Positions 1 through 11,333 of a DNA stretch of 64,000 nucleotides are shown one piece after another; positions within the stretch are counted from its first letter, which is position 1; every line of letters begins with the position of its first letter. The translations under genes and the position numbers were made by a program. The DNA is from Limnoperna fortunei (lineage: Eukaryota; Mollusca; Bivalvia; Mytilida; Modiolidae). The notes under the pieces were generated by a model. That model did no database searches, had not been told where the DNA came from, and saw only the letters and a list, made by a program, of their open reading frames with translations. The DNA lies in the NCBI GenBank assembly GCA_944474755.1, contig OX104118.1, positions 74,975,865 through 75,039,864 of the forward strand, in the 5' to 3' direction.

Positions 1-785
1 TATGGTCTTTGTAAAAATCAATCCTTGATAATGGTCTCTGTATATATCAATCCTTGATAATGGTCTCTGTATATATCAATCCATGATAATGGTCTCTGTA
101 TATACCAATCCTTGATAATGGTCTCTGTATATATCAATCCTTGATAATGGTCTCTGTATATACCAATCCTTGATAATGGTCTCTGTATATATCAATCCTT
201 GATAATGGTCTTTGTACAAATCAATCCTTAATAATGGTCTGTGTATATATCAATCCTTGATTGTGGTCTCTGTATATATCAATCATTGATTATAGTCTTT
301 ATATATATCAAACCTTGATTATGGTCTCTATATATATCAATTCTTGATTATGGTCTCTGTGTATATATCAATCCTTGATTGTGGTCTCTGTATATATCAA
401 TCATTGATTATAGTCTTTATATATATCAAACCTTGATTATGGTCTCTATATATATCAAACCTTGATTATGGTCTCTGTGTATATATCAATCCTTGATTGT
501 GGTCTCTGTATATATCAATCATTGATTATGGTCTTTATATATTATAAACCTTGATTATGGTCTCTATATATATCAATTCTTGATTATGGTCTCTGTGTAT
601 ATATCAATCCTTGATTGTGGCTTATATATATATTAATCATTGATTATAGTCTTAATATATATCAAACATTGATTATGGTCTCTGTATATATCAAACCTTG
701 ATTATGGTCTCTATATATGCCAATCCTTGATTGTGGTCTCTATATATACCAATCCTTGATTAGGGTCTCTGTTAAAATCAATTCA
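1..785. repeat. 29-30 bp minisatellite array
   Basis: About 26 head-to-tail copies of a unit of roughly 29 bp with the core ATGGTCTCTGTATATATCAA followed by TCCTTGATA. Variants carry TTTGTA or CTATATA, and ATTATGG or ATTGTGG at the junction. A higher-order pattern of about 117 bp (four units) is visible between about 240 and 600. The array runs off the left edge of the window. It has no coding potential and lies upstream of, or in an intron of, the TPR gene. Confidence 0.95.
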
Positions 786-955
786 TGATAGTTTGCATCT
801 GTTAATATCAATATATGATAGATAGTTTGCATCTGTTAATATCAATATATGATAGATAGTTTGCATCTGTTAATATCAATATATGATAGATAGTTTGCAT
901 CTGTTAATATCAATATATGATAGATAGTTTGCCTCTGTTAACATCAATTCCTGTT
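786..955. repeat. 34 bp minisatellite array
   Basis: About five copies of a 34-bp unit (GATAGATAGTTTGCATCTGT plus TAATATCAATATAT). It directly follows the 29-bp array and shares the ATATCAAT core, so it probably derives from it by local expansion. The stretch 956-1430 holds only scattered relics of the same core and no gene I can support. Confidence 0.9.
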
Positions 956-1429
956 AGTTACATTTGTTATTATTAATCCTTAGTATTGGTCCTTTTAATA
1001 TCAATGCAGAAGGAAAACACCCACTAATTCAGTTCTTTAGATTTTCTAGTAATTTTGTTTATTGTTGAATGTGTATAGCTCCGCTCACCTTAACATGACC
1101 AACTCCATGTATCGAGAATGGCATCCCCACTTTTAAAACTTCTAACAGAAAAACCACCTTCCGGATAAACCCCACTCTAAAAATAACACTTTCATTTAAG
1201 AAAATCGTTGTTAATAAGTCATGTAGTAAATGTGACATGCAATATCCTAACACCATTAAAAAATTGTTACCATAAATTCACCTTTCAGAAAAATGTTAAT
1301 TTATTAGAATCCATTGGGTAGTTTTCAATAAACACTAAGTTGAACACGACTATTTTGTTTAAGTGCATTGATACTATAATAGTGGCTTGTTAATATCAAT
1401 CCATTATAGTTGCCTCTGTTAATATCAAT

Positions 1430-1750
1430 GTCAGCTTGTCTACTTTACCCACATGTCCACTGTGGCAGTGGGCGCAGTGTGGGCAAAATTTCAACCTTGT
1501 TTACTTTGTTCATCTGTCCACAGTAGGAGTCGACACAAGGTGGACCAAACGTCCAGCTTGTCTACTTTGCTCACCATTTCGCTGCGGGAGTCGGCGCAGG
1601 GTGGGCTAAACTAGCTTGTCTACTCTTCCCACCAGTCCACTGTGGGACTGGGCACGGGGTGGCAGAACTAGCTTTTCATCTCTGTCTATCTGTCCAAGGT
1701 GATAATTGGTACAGGGTGGCAAAACATCTTGTCTATTCTACCACTGCTTA
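1430..1750. repeat. about 60 bp GC-richer tandem repeat
   Basis: Five diverged copies of a roughly 60-bp unit containing AGCTTGTCTACTTT, then a CCAC(A/C)TGTCCACTGTGG palindromic core and GGGCGCAGGGTGGGC. Copies begin near 1430, 1492, 1552, 1611 and 1668, with a decayed one near 1726. A single relic lies near 9010-9075, inside the TPR gene. The unit is distinctly richer in GC than its surroundings. Confidence 0.8.
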
Positions 1751-1964
1751 AAGTAGCACTGTTTGCTTTCCTTTTTTATATACTATTAACATGATACACT
1801 CACCGTGTAGGATACAAACAAAAACATATATATCCTGATGCTTAGTATTTTTACAAATTAGAGTGGACTTTGGTAGGCTGTTAAATTTATACGAGGAGGA
1901 GACATTGGTGGGCACCCCACTGTATAAGGGCAGAGGATATCGGTGGCCGCCCACTGTATACCAG

Positions 1965-2198
1965 TGGCAAAAGGCAGAATCAACATGAGCTATAGTGTAT
2001 TGAACACAAAATGTACTATCAGTGATTGGTTAAGTTTATATACTTTAGATGAAGATTGTGATAATGAAACCTTGAATACCCTTATACCCATTGTACAGCG
2101 CCATGTAGTACAGTATGATACACCTACACAGAGGTTTGACATACATGGAATACTGAGGGACTGCATCTCTGAGTTCCAGAAAATACGGAACTTAACTG
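1965..2198 (+). CDS. TPR/NLR-like gene, exon 1 of those visible (winged-helix-like)
   Basis: The donor CTG|GTAATT at 2199 leaves one base (phase 1). The 5' edge is uncertain: CAG acceptors end at 1964 and 1977, an in-frame stop lies at 1925-1927, and the first in-frame ATG is at 1985. It encodes the segment ending DIHGILRDCISEFQKIRNLT. Either this is an internal exon or translation starts here. Confidence 0.6.
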
Positions 2199-5100
2199 GT
2201 AATTCTCTTATTTGTTTAATTAGACCAATGTTGTAATGTCTTTAATCTACCTTTATTATAAGTCCATAGCAACTTATAACCATTTATCTTTCCATAGAAT
2301 TTTGGTTGGTGTAAAAACGCTTTATTTATATTATCTTGTTATCTCCTAATGTTGCGTTCTCAGAACATTATTGCAATGTCTATAGTATACTTTAATAAGT
2401 TTACTTATAAGTTTTTATAAGTTTACAATAGTTTATAAGCATTTAAAGAAATTGTTTGGATGTAATAAAACCCATTTCTGCTGTGCATGCAGACTCTACT
2501 ATTATTTATGTATTAAAGAAAATACTTCTAAAATAAACCAATGGAATAGTGCTGTAGGATTTCGACTATCGGTCTCGGGTTATGAGTTTGAACAAGACTC
2601 CAGACGACAAGGTGCGCTTGACTCTAACCTTGACAATGGTTGCTCTCTTTCTGCTACATTTTGAGATTGTTATTCTGTTAAACGATATTACTTAAAGATT
2701 GATGAAAGTTTAGTAAAACCTATACAAATATTACAAAATGTGTTCATTTTGTTTTACAGAAGTAAGAACCAGGTACTGTAAGATGTTTGCTGAAATTATG
2801 AAGGACATCGCTAACAAAACAGATAATCACCAGTACACAGAGGCCCTGTGCATGTACAACATGGAACAGCAGAACTTCCAGAAGTTAATGACAGATGTGA
2901 TACACACAACAGAGGACACGTACCCAGTATATGTAGATCTGGCCACAACGGGTTTCGATATCATGACCAGATTTGTAGGAGGTTAGTCATTTTTAATATT
3001 TAATATTTTAATAAATAATAATTTTAATCGCACAAAAACCAACCTAACAATGAGAAGGTAGCTTTTATGGTTGTAAATTACTGTATATTTTCTCCAGGTA
3101 TCCTAAAGATGCCAACAAAAGGACACCGTATTACTAATGTTGTTATTCTGTGAAGTTGGTAATTATGAGTACTCTTTAGTATTATTTCCTTGTTGAAAAA
3201 TACTGTTATTTGCTATTTATATGTCTTGCAGTGTACCAATATTCATCGCACTGTTCAATAAGACACACATGCCATCAAACAAGGGTTTGCATTATTTGTG
3301 ATTGCCTAGCTTGTGGATGTAACATTCCATACGTTTGCAGTATATGTGCTTGTCTAGCTTGTGGATGTAATATACTGTGGAATTGCAATATATCAACATG
3401 TCTAGCTTGTGAATGTAAAATGCCATGGGTTTACAGTATATGTGCTTGTCTAGCTTGTGCATGTAATATAATGTGGATTTGCAATATATGTACATATCTA
3501 GCTTGTGAATGTAATATGCCATGTGTTTACAGTATATGTGCTTGTCTAGCTTGTGCATGTAATATAATGTGGATTTGCAATATATGTACATATCTAGCTT
3601 GTGAATGTAAAATTCCATGGGTTACAGTATATGCGCTTGTCTAGATCGCAGATATAATATGATGTGGGTTTGCCGCATAGATGCTTCTCTAGATTGTGAA
3701 TGTAACATGTCATGGGTTACAGTACATGTGTTTTTCTAGCTGGTGGACATAATATAACGTAGATTTGCAATATATGTACATGTCTAGCCGGTGAATATAA
3801 TATACTGTGGGTTTGTCGTATATGTTCTTTTCTATTTTGTGGATGTAACATTCTATAGGTATGTGTGATTGTAGATGTCTCCTAATTGACAAGTGCACAC
3901 TGGTCTTTCTACTTCCACAGAGACAGTCATACAATGAAAGAGCATGACTATTTTTTCAGTGCATTCATTTGGTTTCATAGAACAAGTACTCAAGTTGACA
4001 AGAATAAATAAATCAGAATTAGATGAGGCCTTTGTTAGTGTAACATATGGTAGTGTGCTGACAAATCTGAAGGTAAGCATACAACTTTGATTATTATGAA
4101 AAATATTGCTTATTATTTGAAAATCATTGACAAGTCCAACAGTGGTGTGCAGGCACTAAAGAAAACTTAATATGATTATCGATTCAGTAATCATTTCAAG
4201 GAGTAATTTTACCTAGCCGACCCCAAAAAGTACAGAAAAAATATAGTGTAACGTTTTACATGTATACATAGAAAAGGCTCGTCAAAAAGAAACACATTTT
4301 ACAAAATAAGCAAAAAATCAAAAAATAACAAAGTAACGTAAACTTCAAGTTCCTCATGCACAGTTGTTTTTTAAACTTGTTTTTAAAGTTAGAATCCGAT
4401 AACAAAAGTACGTTATTCTTAAATAAAGCAAGGAGAAGACCATGTGCGTTGCTTAGGTTGGTGTATCACGTGATCAGTATATAATTAAAACAAAAAAATA
4501 TTCATGAATTAGCCTCTTTGTATGGCGTAATGAGCAGCTTATCGTAAAATCAGCTGTACCGTGTTTGTAAATATTCACACGTGTTCAAGCCGCTAATAAT
4601 TAATGCCTGTTGTGTGAAAGCATTGACAAAAAATAATTAAGTGATGCATACAAATAGTCTCTATGATTTAGCGGGAGAGGTTTGTAAAAATTGAATCCAC
4701 TGACACTTCGGTTTGAGAAAAGATAGTGCATTTTCAAATGAAGGGTTTTTGGTAATACAGCAACAAGAAATGCAGTAAAATGTATCAATTAGGAGTAGAT
4801 CTTGGTTTGAAGGGCATAATTTGATACAGAGATAATTTGTGTGCATTACTTATTTGTTGGACCTTAGAAGTAGACCAGGAATTTGTAAAACATGAGCTAT
4901 CCATCCACCAAATTGTAGTGGAGTTTTGCAACTATTGTCGTGAGATTTGTGTTTTATAAATTGATAGTGAAAAATTGAAAGGAAAGAGTTATCAAAGTAA
5001 GACAATTTAGTAAGCTAAAATATCAAAAGTGACGGCATATAGAAGGTCAGTGGGTTTTTGGTGAGAGAGACAGTAAAATGTATTTCTTCACCACAGCTGA

Positions 5101-8100
5101 AAACAGAGGTAAAATACTTTATTAAGCAAGAAGCAACAGTTGAAAAGCTTATGATTGTCGAGAGAGAAAAGGTTTGAACATTTAAACGTCAATTATTCCT
5201 TTACTTGTGTTGATCCGGAGACAGAAGCTCACACATTTGTAGAGCCTATAACACTTGTATGAAATCCGAACAATTAAACGTTTGTTTTAGTGTATATGAT
5301 TGTGAAAGTCAAGATCTGCCATTAATAAAACAAAGCACAAACCGACTGTTTTACACGATATTACAAACCTTCACAATTCCGGTTTAGATTATTTTCAGAC
5401 ACAAAATATTGGCAATCATCAATTTTTTTTACTATTTTTCATTCTCCCGGCGGATTCTCAAGACTCAGTGGTGAATAACATTTCTTTTTCTATTTTTTTA
5501 ATCGCTCCGCGGGTCCTTAACCATCAAGCGTCGAAGACGTGGCTCGCTTGTATATTAATAACCAGCACTTAAAATGAAATGAACTATTTCAAAAATATAA
5601 TTTAATGTATGAATAAACGGTGAAATTGGCGACGGTTATTTCTGCTTGCATAGCAACGTCAGAAAGGTTTTTGATTATACGTTGTAATTGTTGTTGTTTG
5701 TAACTTGCAGGGTCTGCCAAAATAGATTATACCCCAATTAAATTATACGTAATCAGTGTGTAATCAGATAGATACAAACTACAGTGATAACGTAATCATG
5801 AAAAATACAAAGTACAATCAAATAGTAATCAGATCTTGTACAATATGGTAACCAGACAAATATCAAGTACAATATGATGATCAGACATATACTAAGTACA
5901 ATTTTATTGTAATCAGATAAATACTTAGTACAAAGATATGCTAAACAGATACCCATGCATATCATTTGTAATCAGACAGACGCTGACAATTTTAAATGAA
6001 AAGTACCAAGTATAATTGTATGGAGATACCAAATCTAATTATTATGTTATTTCGATCTAAAGCTACATCATGTTACATTCACGGTTCATGATTTATATTC
6101 CTATGTACAATTATCATAATAATCAGACAGATACAGACAACAATTATTTTGGCAATCATACAGATACATACTACAACTACTATGGTAATAAGAAATCAAT
6201 TACAATTATCATAGTAATCAAACAGATACTGACTACAACTATTATTAATCAGATAGATACTAACTGCAATTTATATTGTAACATTACAGATAAATTACAG
6301 CTATTGTGATAATCAGACAGATAGTATACAATAATGGTAATCAAACAGATACTGACTACAAATTATGACAATGAGACAATTATAATTATAATGGTAACAT
6401 ACAGATAAATAATAATTAATATGATAATCAGACAGTCTACCTTCTTATGGCAATAGACATTTAGACTACAATTATTATCGTAGAAAAAAGATACTGACTA
6501 CATGTATTACGGTAATCAAACAGAAACTGACAACAATAATTATGGTCCCAGATACCAACTACATCTATGATGGAAGTCAAACAAATACAATCAGAACTAA
6601 GGCATGTCCCAACTTTAGATATAAAATTTCGATGATTACAACATGTAATCTGTACTGTTAGCACTATAATTATAATTGTCTCATTATCATAATTTGTAGC
6701 CATTATTGTTTACTATATGTTACAGTAATTTAACATTTTACAGTACACTGACTACATATTCACAACATTTTTATTTAACATTTATTATTTTAATAATTGT
6801 AGAAAGATTAAAATATATGTATGTATTGTGACAATTACCAGTACCTTAAGAAATTGCAATTTGAATTTTCAGATACTGTTTATGTACACATTTTTTTCTC
6901 AAAGGGAAACTTTATAGAGGGAGAAAAGAATTATAAGTTTGCAATAACTGTGATGTCTAAGTATCATATACAAAACAGTTTAATGAAGGCCAGAGCATAC
7001 CAAGGTCTTGGCTGGAATATTGGATCGCAAGGCAAATCATTTGAGGCCATAAGGTATACAGCAATTGTACTCTTATCATGCACCCTCACCAGGCGACACC
7101 TCCTGATCAATAGCCAGATCAAATACAAAAAACCCTTTGTTATAATGCACTCTCACTAGATGCCACATCCGTTATCAATGACCACGTCATAAATGCAGCA
7201 ATTTATCTCTTATAATGCCCACTCAACAGATGCCATGTCATTGCCAATGGCCACATGACAGAGAAACCCATCTCTTATGGCATTCCATCACCAGAGACCA
7301 CGATTACGTTTTATCAATTGCCATATTACAAATACTGCAAACCCTCTCTTATAGCGCCCTTTCACCAGAGACTAAATCCTTATCAATTACCAAGCCTAAA
7401 AAATACACCAATCCCTCTTTTTTAAGCCGCTTACCAGAGGACATGTCTTTCCAAATTCCACATCACAAATAGAGCTATCCTCTATTATAACGCCCCTTCA
7501 CTATAGCCCACAACACGTCTTACAAATGGCCACTCCACCAATACAGCAATCCCTCCTTTATTTCGCACGCTCACCACAGACCGCGTACTAAGTGTTTGCC
7601 ACATCACAAATATAACTATCCCTCTTTTATGACGCCTGGTCATGAAAGGCCACCCTCTGACCAAAAGCCACATTACAAATACAGTTCTCTCTCATAACGC
7701 CTCTCACCAGAGGCCACGTCCTAACAAATGACCACATCACCAATAGAACAGTCCCTCTCTTATTGCCAATGGCCACATCACAGAGAAATCCACCTCTTAT
7801 GACGTTCCATCACCAGAGACCACGATCACGTCTTATCAGACACTAAATCCTTATCAATTACCAAACCTAAAATATACCAATTCTTTCTTTATACACCCCC
7901 TCACCATGTCCTCTCCTTATACCACATCACAAATAGAGCAATTTTCTATTATAACGTCTCCTCACTAGAGCTCACGACACGTCGTATCAAAGGCCACTAC
8001 ACCAATACAGCAATCCCTCCCTTATTACTCCCCCTCACCAAAGACCACGTCCTTAGTGTTGGCCACATCACAAATACAACAATCCCACTTTAATGACGCC

Positions 8101-11100
8101 TCGTCATCAAAGGCCACCTTCGATAATTCTGACCAATAGCCTCATTACAAATGCAGTCCTCTCTTATAACGCCTCTCAACAGAAGGCACGTCTCAACAAA
8201 TCACCACATCACCAATTGAGCAGTCCCTCTCTTATAACGCTTTTTTCGCCAGGGGCTACGTTCTAATTTATGGCCGCATCTCAAATACAGAATTTGCTTG
8301 CCTATAATATAACCGCTCTATCATCACATGAGGCCACGTCCTTATAAAATCCACATCACACAACCATTTTCACCTTTTGATAAGGCCAAATATCTACACA
8401 GAAGGAGTGCTGTTATAAGAAAGCGACTACTGCAGGTCTCTTAATTTTGACCGATATTCAATATGTGATGTATCTTTATCACATGGCGCTACTGCTTTTA
8501 AATATTTGGAATACTTTTAAACCTCATTCCTAATTGAATTTAACAGTTTTACTGACTTGTGACATTTTTATATGTAAAACTGTCAAGTTTAGCTTCACTT
8601 AGTTTTTCATAATATTCTGAATAAGCGTTATTATTATTTTTTGTTTCTATTTATGGAATTGATGTTTGGCATCTCTAAATTATTTTTACCATTACATGGC
8701 AAGTACGGATAATATTAATATCCTTCCAACAATATATGTTTGTTGTTTTTTCCTAAATTTAATAAGATGCTAAAACTTCTCTCGGTTTACTGTAAACAAT
8801 GGAATGCATTTTATAAACTTATAATCCTAATAAAAAGGAGGACACAAAAAATGAACTGTATTGTAAGCACTTAATTGTCTACCACTATTCACTCGTTTTA
8901 CATACTTGGTATATGAAGAACTTATTTGTGTATTAGATAAATCAAGAAATCATACTTCATATACCTTACAGTTTATGTACATCACGCGCTGAGAAATGTA
9001 AGTACATTTTCTGTGGATTTTTCCACATGCCCACTGTGAGAGTGGAAACATGCTGGGCTAAACCTAAAACGTGTCTAACTTGGCATCATTTAAAGTGGAC
9101 ATGCTATTTCATTTGCTTTTCCTTAAGACATGTATCCATTGCAAACAAGGCAATATTTGTTTCTAAATAAAGTATCATAGTAAGAGTGAAATTTGTAATC
9201 TACCCACTGCAGACAGTTGGAGAAAGATCCAAAAGTGTTTTTGTGTATGAAATGTATGTATGTATGCATCTAGCACGATGCTCTCATGATACATATAAGA
9301 TTGATTGATAGGATGTTTGCATTACGTCTCGAGAGCAGTATTTCAGCTATATTTAGAACGAGAACAAGTTAATAAACAACAAATCAATTTGGGAAAGATT
9401 GACCAAAGGACAAACATTTTAAACGCCACTGGAAAAGTATGGGTAGATGGCGGAAAATTTAACCTTTTTTAGCGGCTACAACGAGCCTACTCTTATCGAC
9501 TATTATGACTTGACAACTCCCCAACGAGAGGTCCTCATCAATCCTCCACAAAGGAGCACGATGCTCTCATGAAACATATAAGGTTGATTGATAGGATGTT
9601 TGCATTACGTCTCGAGAGCAGTATTTCAGCTATATTTAGAACGAGAACAAGTTAATAAACAACAAATCAATTTGGCAAAGATTGACCAAAGGACAAACAT
9701 TTTAAACGCCACTGGAAAAGTATGGGTAGATGGCGGAGAATTTAACCTTTTGTAGCGGCTACAACGAGCCTATTCTTATCGACTATTATGACTTGACAAC
9801 TCCCCAGCGAGAGGTCCTCATCAATCCTCCACAAAGGAGCTGGGCAGTTCTGGATACATATAAGAAAAATACATATATCACACTAGATAGAAGTTCGAAA
9901 CGTTTACAAAACTGATTAACCATATATAATTATTTATTCAGATGCCTAAATAAAGCTTTAAAAATTGAAAAAGAAATGGGAATGGAAAATGAGGTATTAA
10001 TTCTGCAGACCTTACAGTCTCTCGCTGTCTTCCATACATTTGCTGGTATGTGATGGAGTATAGGTATCAATATACTAAGTCATTTGTGTTCGGCCATTTT
10101 ATGAGCACATGGTAAACCCTGAAAAAAAATTATGATTGTTGAAGTAAGTATATTTTTGAAATAAAGAAGTTTAAAATGCATTTAGACAAAGAAATCGAAT
10201 TTTGGAAATATATGGGTACGTCGTGGAAATTTGAAAAAAAGAATCCCTTTTTTATCCTTATTTTTCAGCCTGGAAAGCAATGCGAACCTGCATTTGCACT
10301 AATACCAAGAATTTCACATTAAACAGACTTTTTTCTTAAACGAAAAACACTCGAATAGTAGTACCCTTTTATGAAAAATTAACACTGAAATGACATAGGA
10401 ACTTTGTATTCTATAATATACAATAACCTTTAGCAAAACGTATTTTTGAAACACACCAAGAAACATTTAATTAAATAAAGAAATATTTCTTTATATGTGT
10501 ACGATAAGAAAATGTGCAATTTTCATTATTGGTTTTCTTTAGGCTTGCTTGAGGAGGGAGAGATGTACCACATGATGGTTCTAAACAAGAGGCGTAATTT
10601 GTATGGTACTGATGAACATCCATCTATTGGTGCATGTTTTAATAACATTGGATTACTATATAGAATGAAGGGAGATTACTCTAAAGCCTTAGATTACTTT
10701 CATTTAGGATTAGATATTAAACGAAAAACTAAAGATACAGACAAAGCAATTGTGATATCTATTAAAAATGTAGCACTTACGTTATCTGATCTAGGTCAGC
10801 ACGATGAGGGCATTAAACTTTTATGTGAAGCATTTTATATTCTTGATAAATACCCCGGATTCATGACAGACGTTCATGATCTTACAAATGATACTATTGG
10901 ACATATTTATTTAAAGAAATGCGATTTCAATAATGCAATTAAATATATAAATCGGGCAATAAAAGGAAGAAAAAAATCCTCTCCAGCACACATTAATATA
11001 TTGGAAGGAACGATTAGGTTGAGCCAGGCATATGTTGGACTAAACAAATATGACAAAGCGAGAGTTAATATCCAAAGCGCACTGAAACACAAAAATGAAT

Positions 11101-11333
11101 TTATAAAGGATGTTCCCCAGAATTTATTCATCTATGAATCTTACAAGACATTAATGGAAATTTCCAAACATCTCCGAGATCGTGCAGGTATGGAGTGTAA
11201 CTTTACACATTGTAAAGCTGAGATATACAGACTCAATAATTTCTTTGAAGATTTAGGTAACCAGACAAAATCAAATGAAATGACAGAAAATTTAAAAACT
11301 GTAGAAAAAATCTACAGTGAATTTATGCGGTGA
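1965..11333 (+). CDS. TPR-repeat protein, probable C-terminal half of a STAND/NLR-like receptor
   Basis: Gene model with exons about 1965-2198, 2760-2981, 3981-4072, 6905-7053, 9942-10045 and 10543-11333 (TGA stop). All introns are GT-AG and the phases match at every junction (1, 1, 0, 2, 1). From the first in-frame ATG (1985) the exons total 524 codons without a frameshift. The first exon has a winged-helix-like stretch (YTLDEDC, then FDIHGILRDC), the kind of segment that ends an NB-ARC ATPase module. From exon 3 on there are about seven 42-residue, kinesin-light-chain-type tetratricopeptide repeats; examples are SIGACFNNIGLLYRMKGDYS and HDLTNDTIGHIYLKKCDFNN. Several repeats run across splice junctions, which supports the joins. 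No P-loop is visible, so the nucleotide-binding domain would lie upstream, outside the window. Function is inferred: TPR-STAND proteins act as innate-immune sensors. A stand-alone TPR protein starting at 1985 remains possible. Confidence 0.75.
2760..2981 (+). CDS. TPR/NLR-like gene, exon 2
   Basis: The acceptor TTTTGTTTTACAG precedes it and the donor G|GTTAGT follows. It opens with two bases completing the previous codon (E) and encodes VRTRYCKMFAEIMKD onward to TRFVG, an alpha-helical linker between the winged-helix-like part and the TPRs. Confidence 0.75.
3290..3865. repeat. 48 bp intronic minisatellite, open in both strands
   Basis: About twelve 48-bp units, each with (T/C)CTAGCTTGTG(A/G/C)ATGTAA. 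Odd and even units alternate (TGGATTTGCAATATATGTAC versus CATGGGTTTACAGTATATG), giving a 96-bp higher-order period in the middle. Because 48 is a multiple of three, one plus frame and two minus frames stay open for up to 144 codons, producing artefactual cysteine-rich 16-residue repeats. It lies between exons 2 and 3 of the TPR gene. Confidence 0.9.
3981..4072 (+). CDS. TPR/NLR-like gene, exon 3
   Basis: Acceptor TTTGGTTTCATAG, donor AAG|GTAAGC. Two leading bases complete a Glu codon begun at 2981; then QVLKLTRINKSELDEAF runs to TYGSVLTNLK in phase 0. Too short to find by ORF length, but both splice sites and both phases fit. The last residues begin a TPR helix. Confidence 0.75.
4073..6904 (+). 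other. intron of the TPR gene, mostly featureless
   Basis: The stretch 4073-5740 is AT-rich and I see no exon or recognisable element in it. From about 5745 it passes into the degenerate CAGATA minisatellite described separately. Confidence 0.5.
5745..6700. repeat. degenerate CAGATA-type intronic minisatellite
   Basis: Imperfect repeats of about 45 bp built on GTAATCA(G/A)ACAGATACTGAC followed by TACAATTATTATG. Roughly twenty recognisable units have heavy divergence and indels, so the array is old. The chance open frames inside it are artefacts. Confidence 0.75.
6905..7053 (+). CDS. TPR/NLR-like gene, exon 4 (TPR)
   Basis: Acceptor TTTTTTTCTCAAAG (a less usual AAG), donor AAG|GTATAC. It starts in phase 0 after exon 3, continuing NLK into GNFIEGEKNYKFAI, and contains MKARAYQGLGWNIGSQGKS, a clear TPR helix A. 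It ends with two bases of an Arg codon. Confidence 0.8.
7056..8360. repeat. degenerate ~65-70 bp tandem repeat (CACCAGAGGCCAC)
   Basis: About eighteen diverged units containing CTCTTATAA(C/T)GCC, CTCACCAGAGGCCACGTC and CACATCACAAATACAGCAAT. Two runs (about 7215-7480 and 7770-7990) are more similar to each other than to the rest, which suggests a secondary block duplication. Intronic, and the open frames inside it have no family resemblance. Confidence 0.8.
9273..9838 (+). repeat. 283 bp tandem duplication carrying a short conserved ORF
   Basis: 9273-9555 and 9556-9838 are nearly identical, offset by 283 bp, with only a few substitutions. Each copy has an ATG (9447 and 9730) in a TAGATGGCGG context opening a frame that begins MAENLTF and stays open through the copy. 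The second copy reads on for 61 codons to a stop at 9913. The product is not recognised. It lies in an intron, ending about 30 bp before the next TPR exon. Confidence 0.85.
9942..10045 (+). CDS. TPR/NLR-like gene, exon 5 (TPR)
   Basis: Acceptor TTATTTATTCAG, donor CTG|GTATGT. The first base completes the Arg codon from exon 4, giving AIRCLNKALKIEKEMGMENE, a TPR helix B running across the junction. It then continues to LQSLAVFHTFA and leaves one base of a Gly codon. Confidence 0.8.
10543..11333 (+). CDS. TPR/NLR-like gene, terminal exon
   Basis: Acceptor TTGGTTTTCTTTAG; two bases complete the Gly codon, then LLEEGEMYHMMVLNKRRN and about 260 residues to TGA. It holds at least four TPRs: SIGACFNNIGLLYRMKGDYS; IKNVALTLSDLGQHDEGIKL; TIGHIYLKKCDFNNAIKYI; SQAYVGLNKYDKARVNI. 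A helical tail ending in YSEFMR follows. The exon is intact. Confidence 0.9.

Noticed and set aside
2560..2660. tRNA-like or SINE-head resemblance (GGATTTCGACTATCGGTCTC, then GGGTTATGAGTTTGAAC)
   Set aside because: The B-box-like segment is imperfect and no A-box or cloverleaf could be drawn; only one copy in the window.
3210..3644. 144-codon cysteine-rich open frame on the plus strand
   Set aside because: It is the 48-bp minisatellite read in its open frame. It lies in an intron with good flanking exons, has no promoter context, and the opposite strand is equally open.
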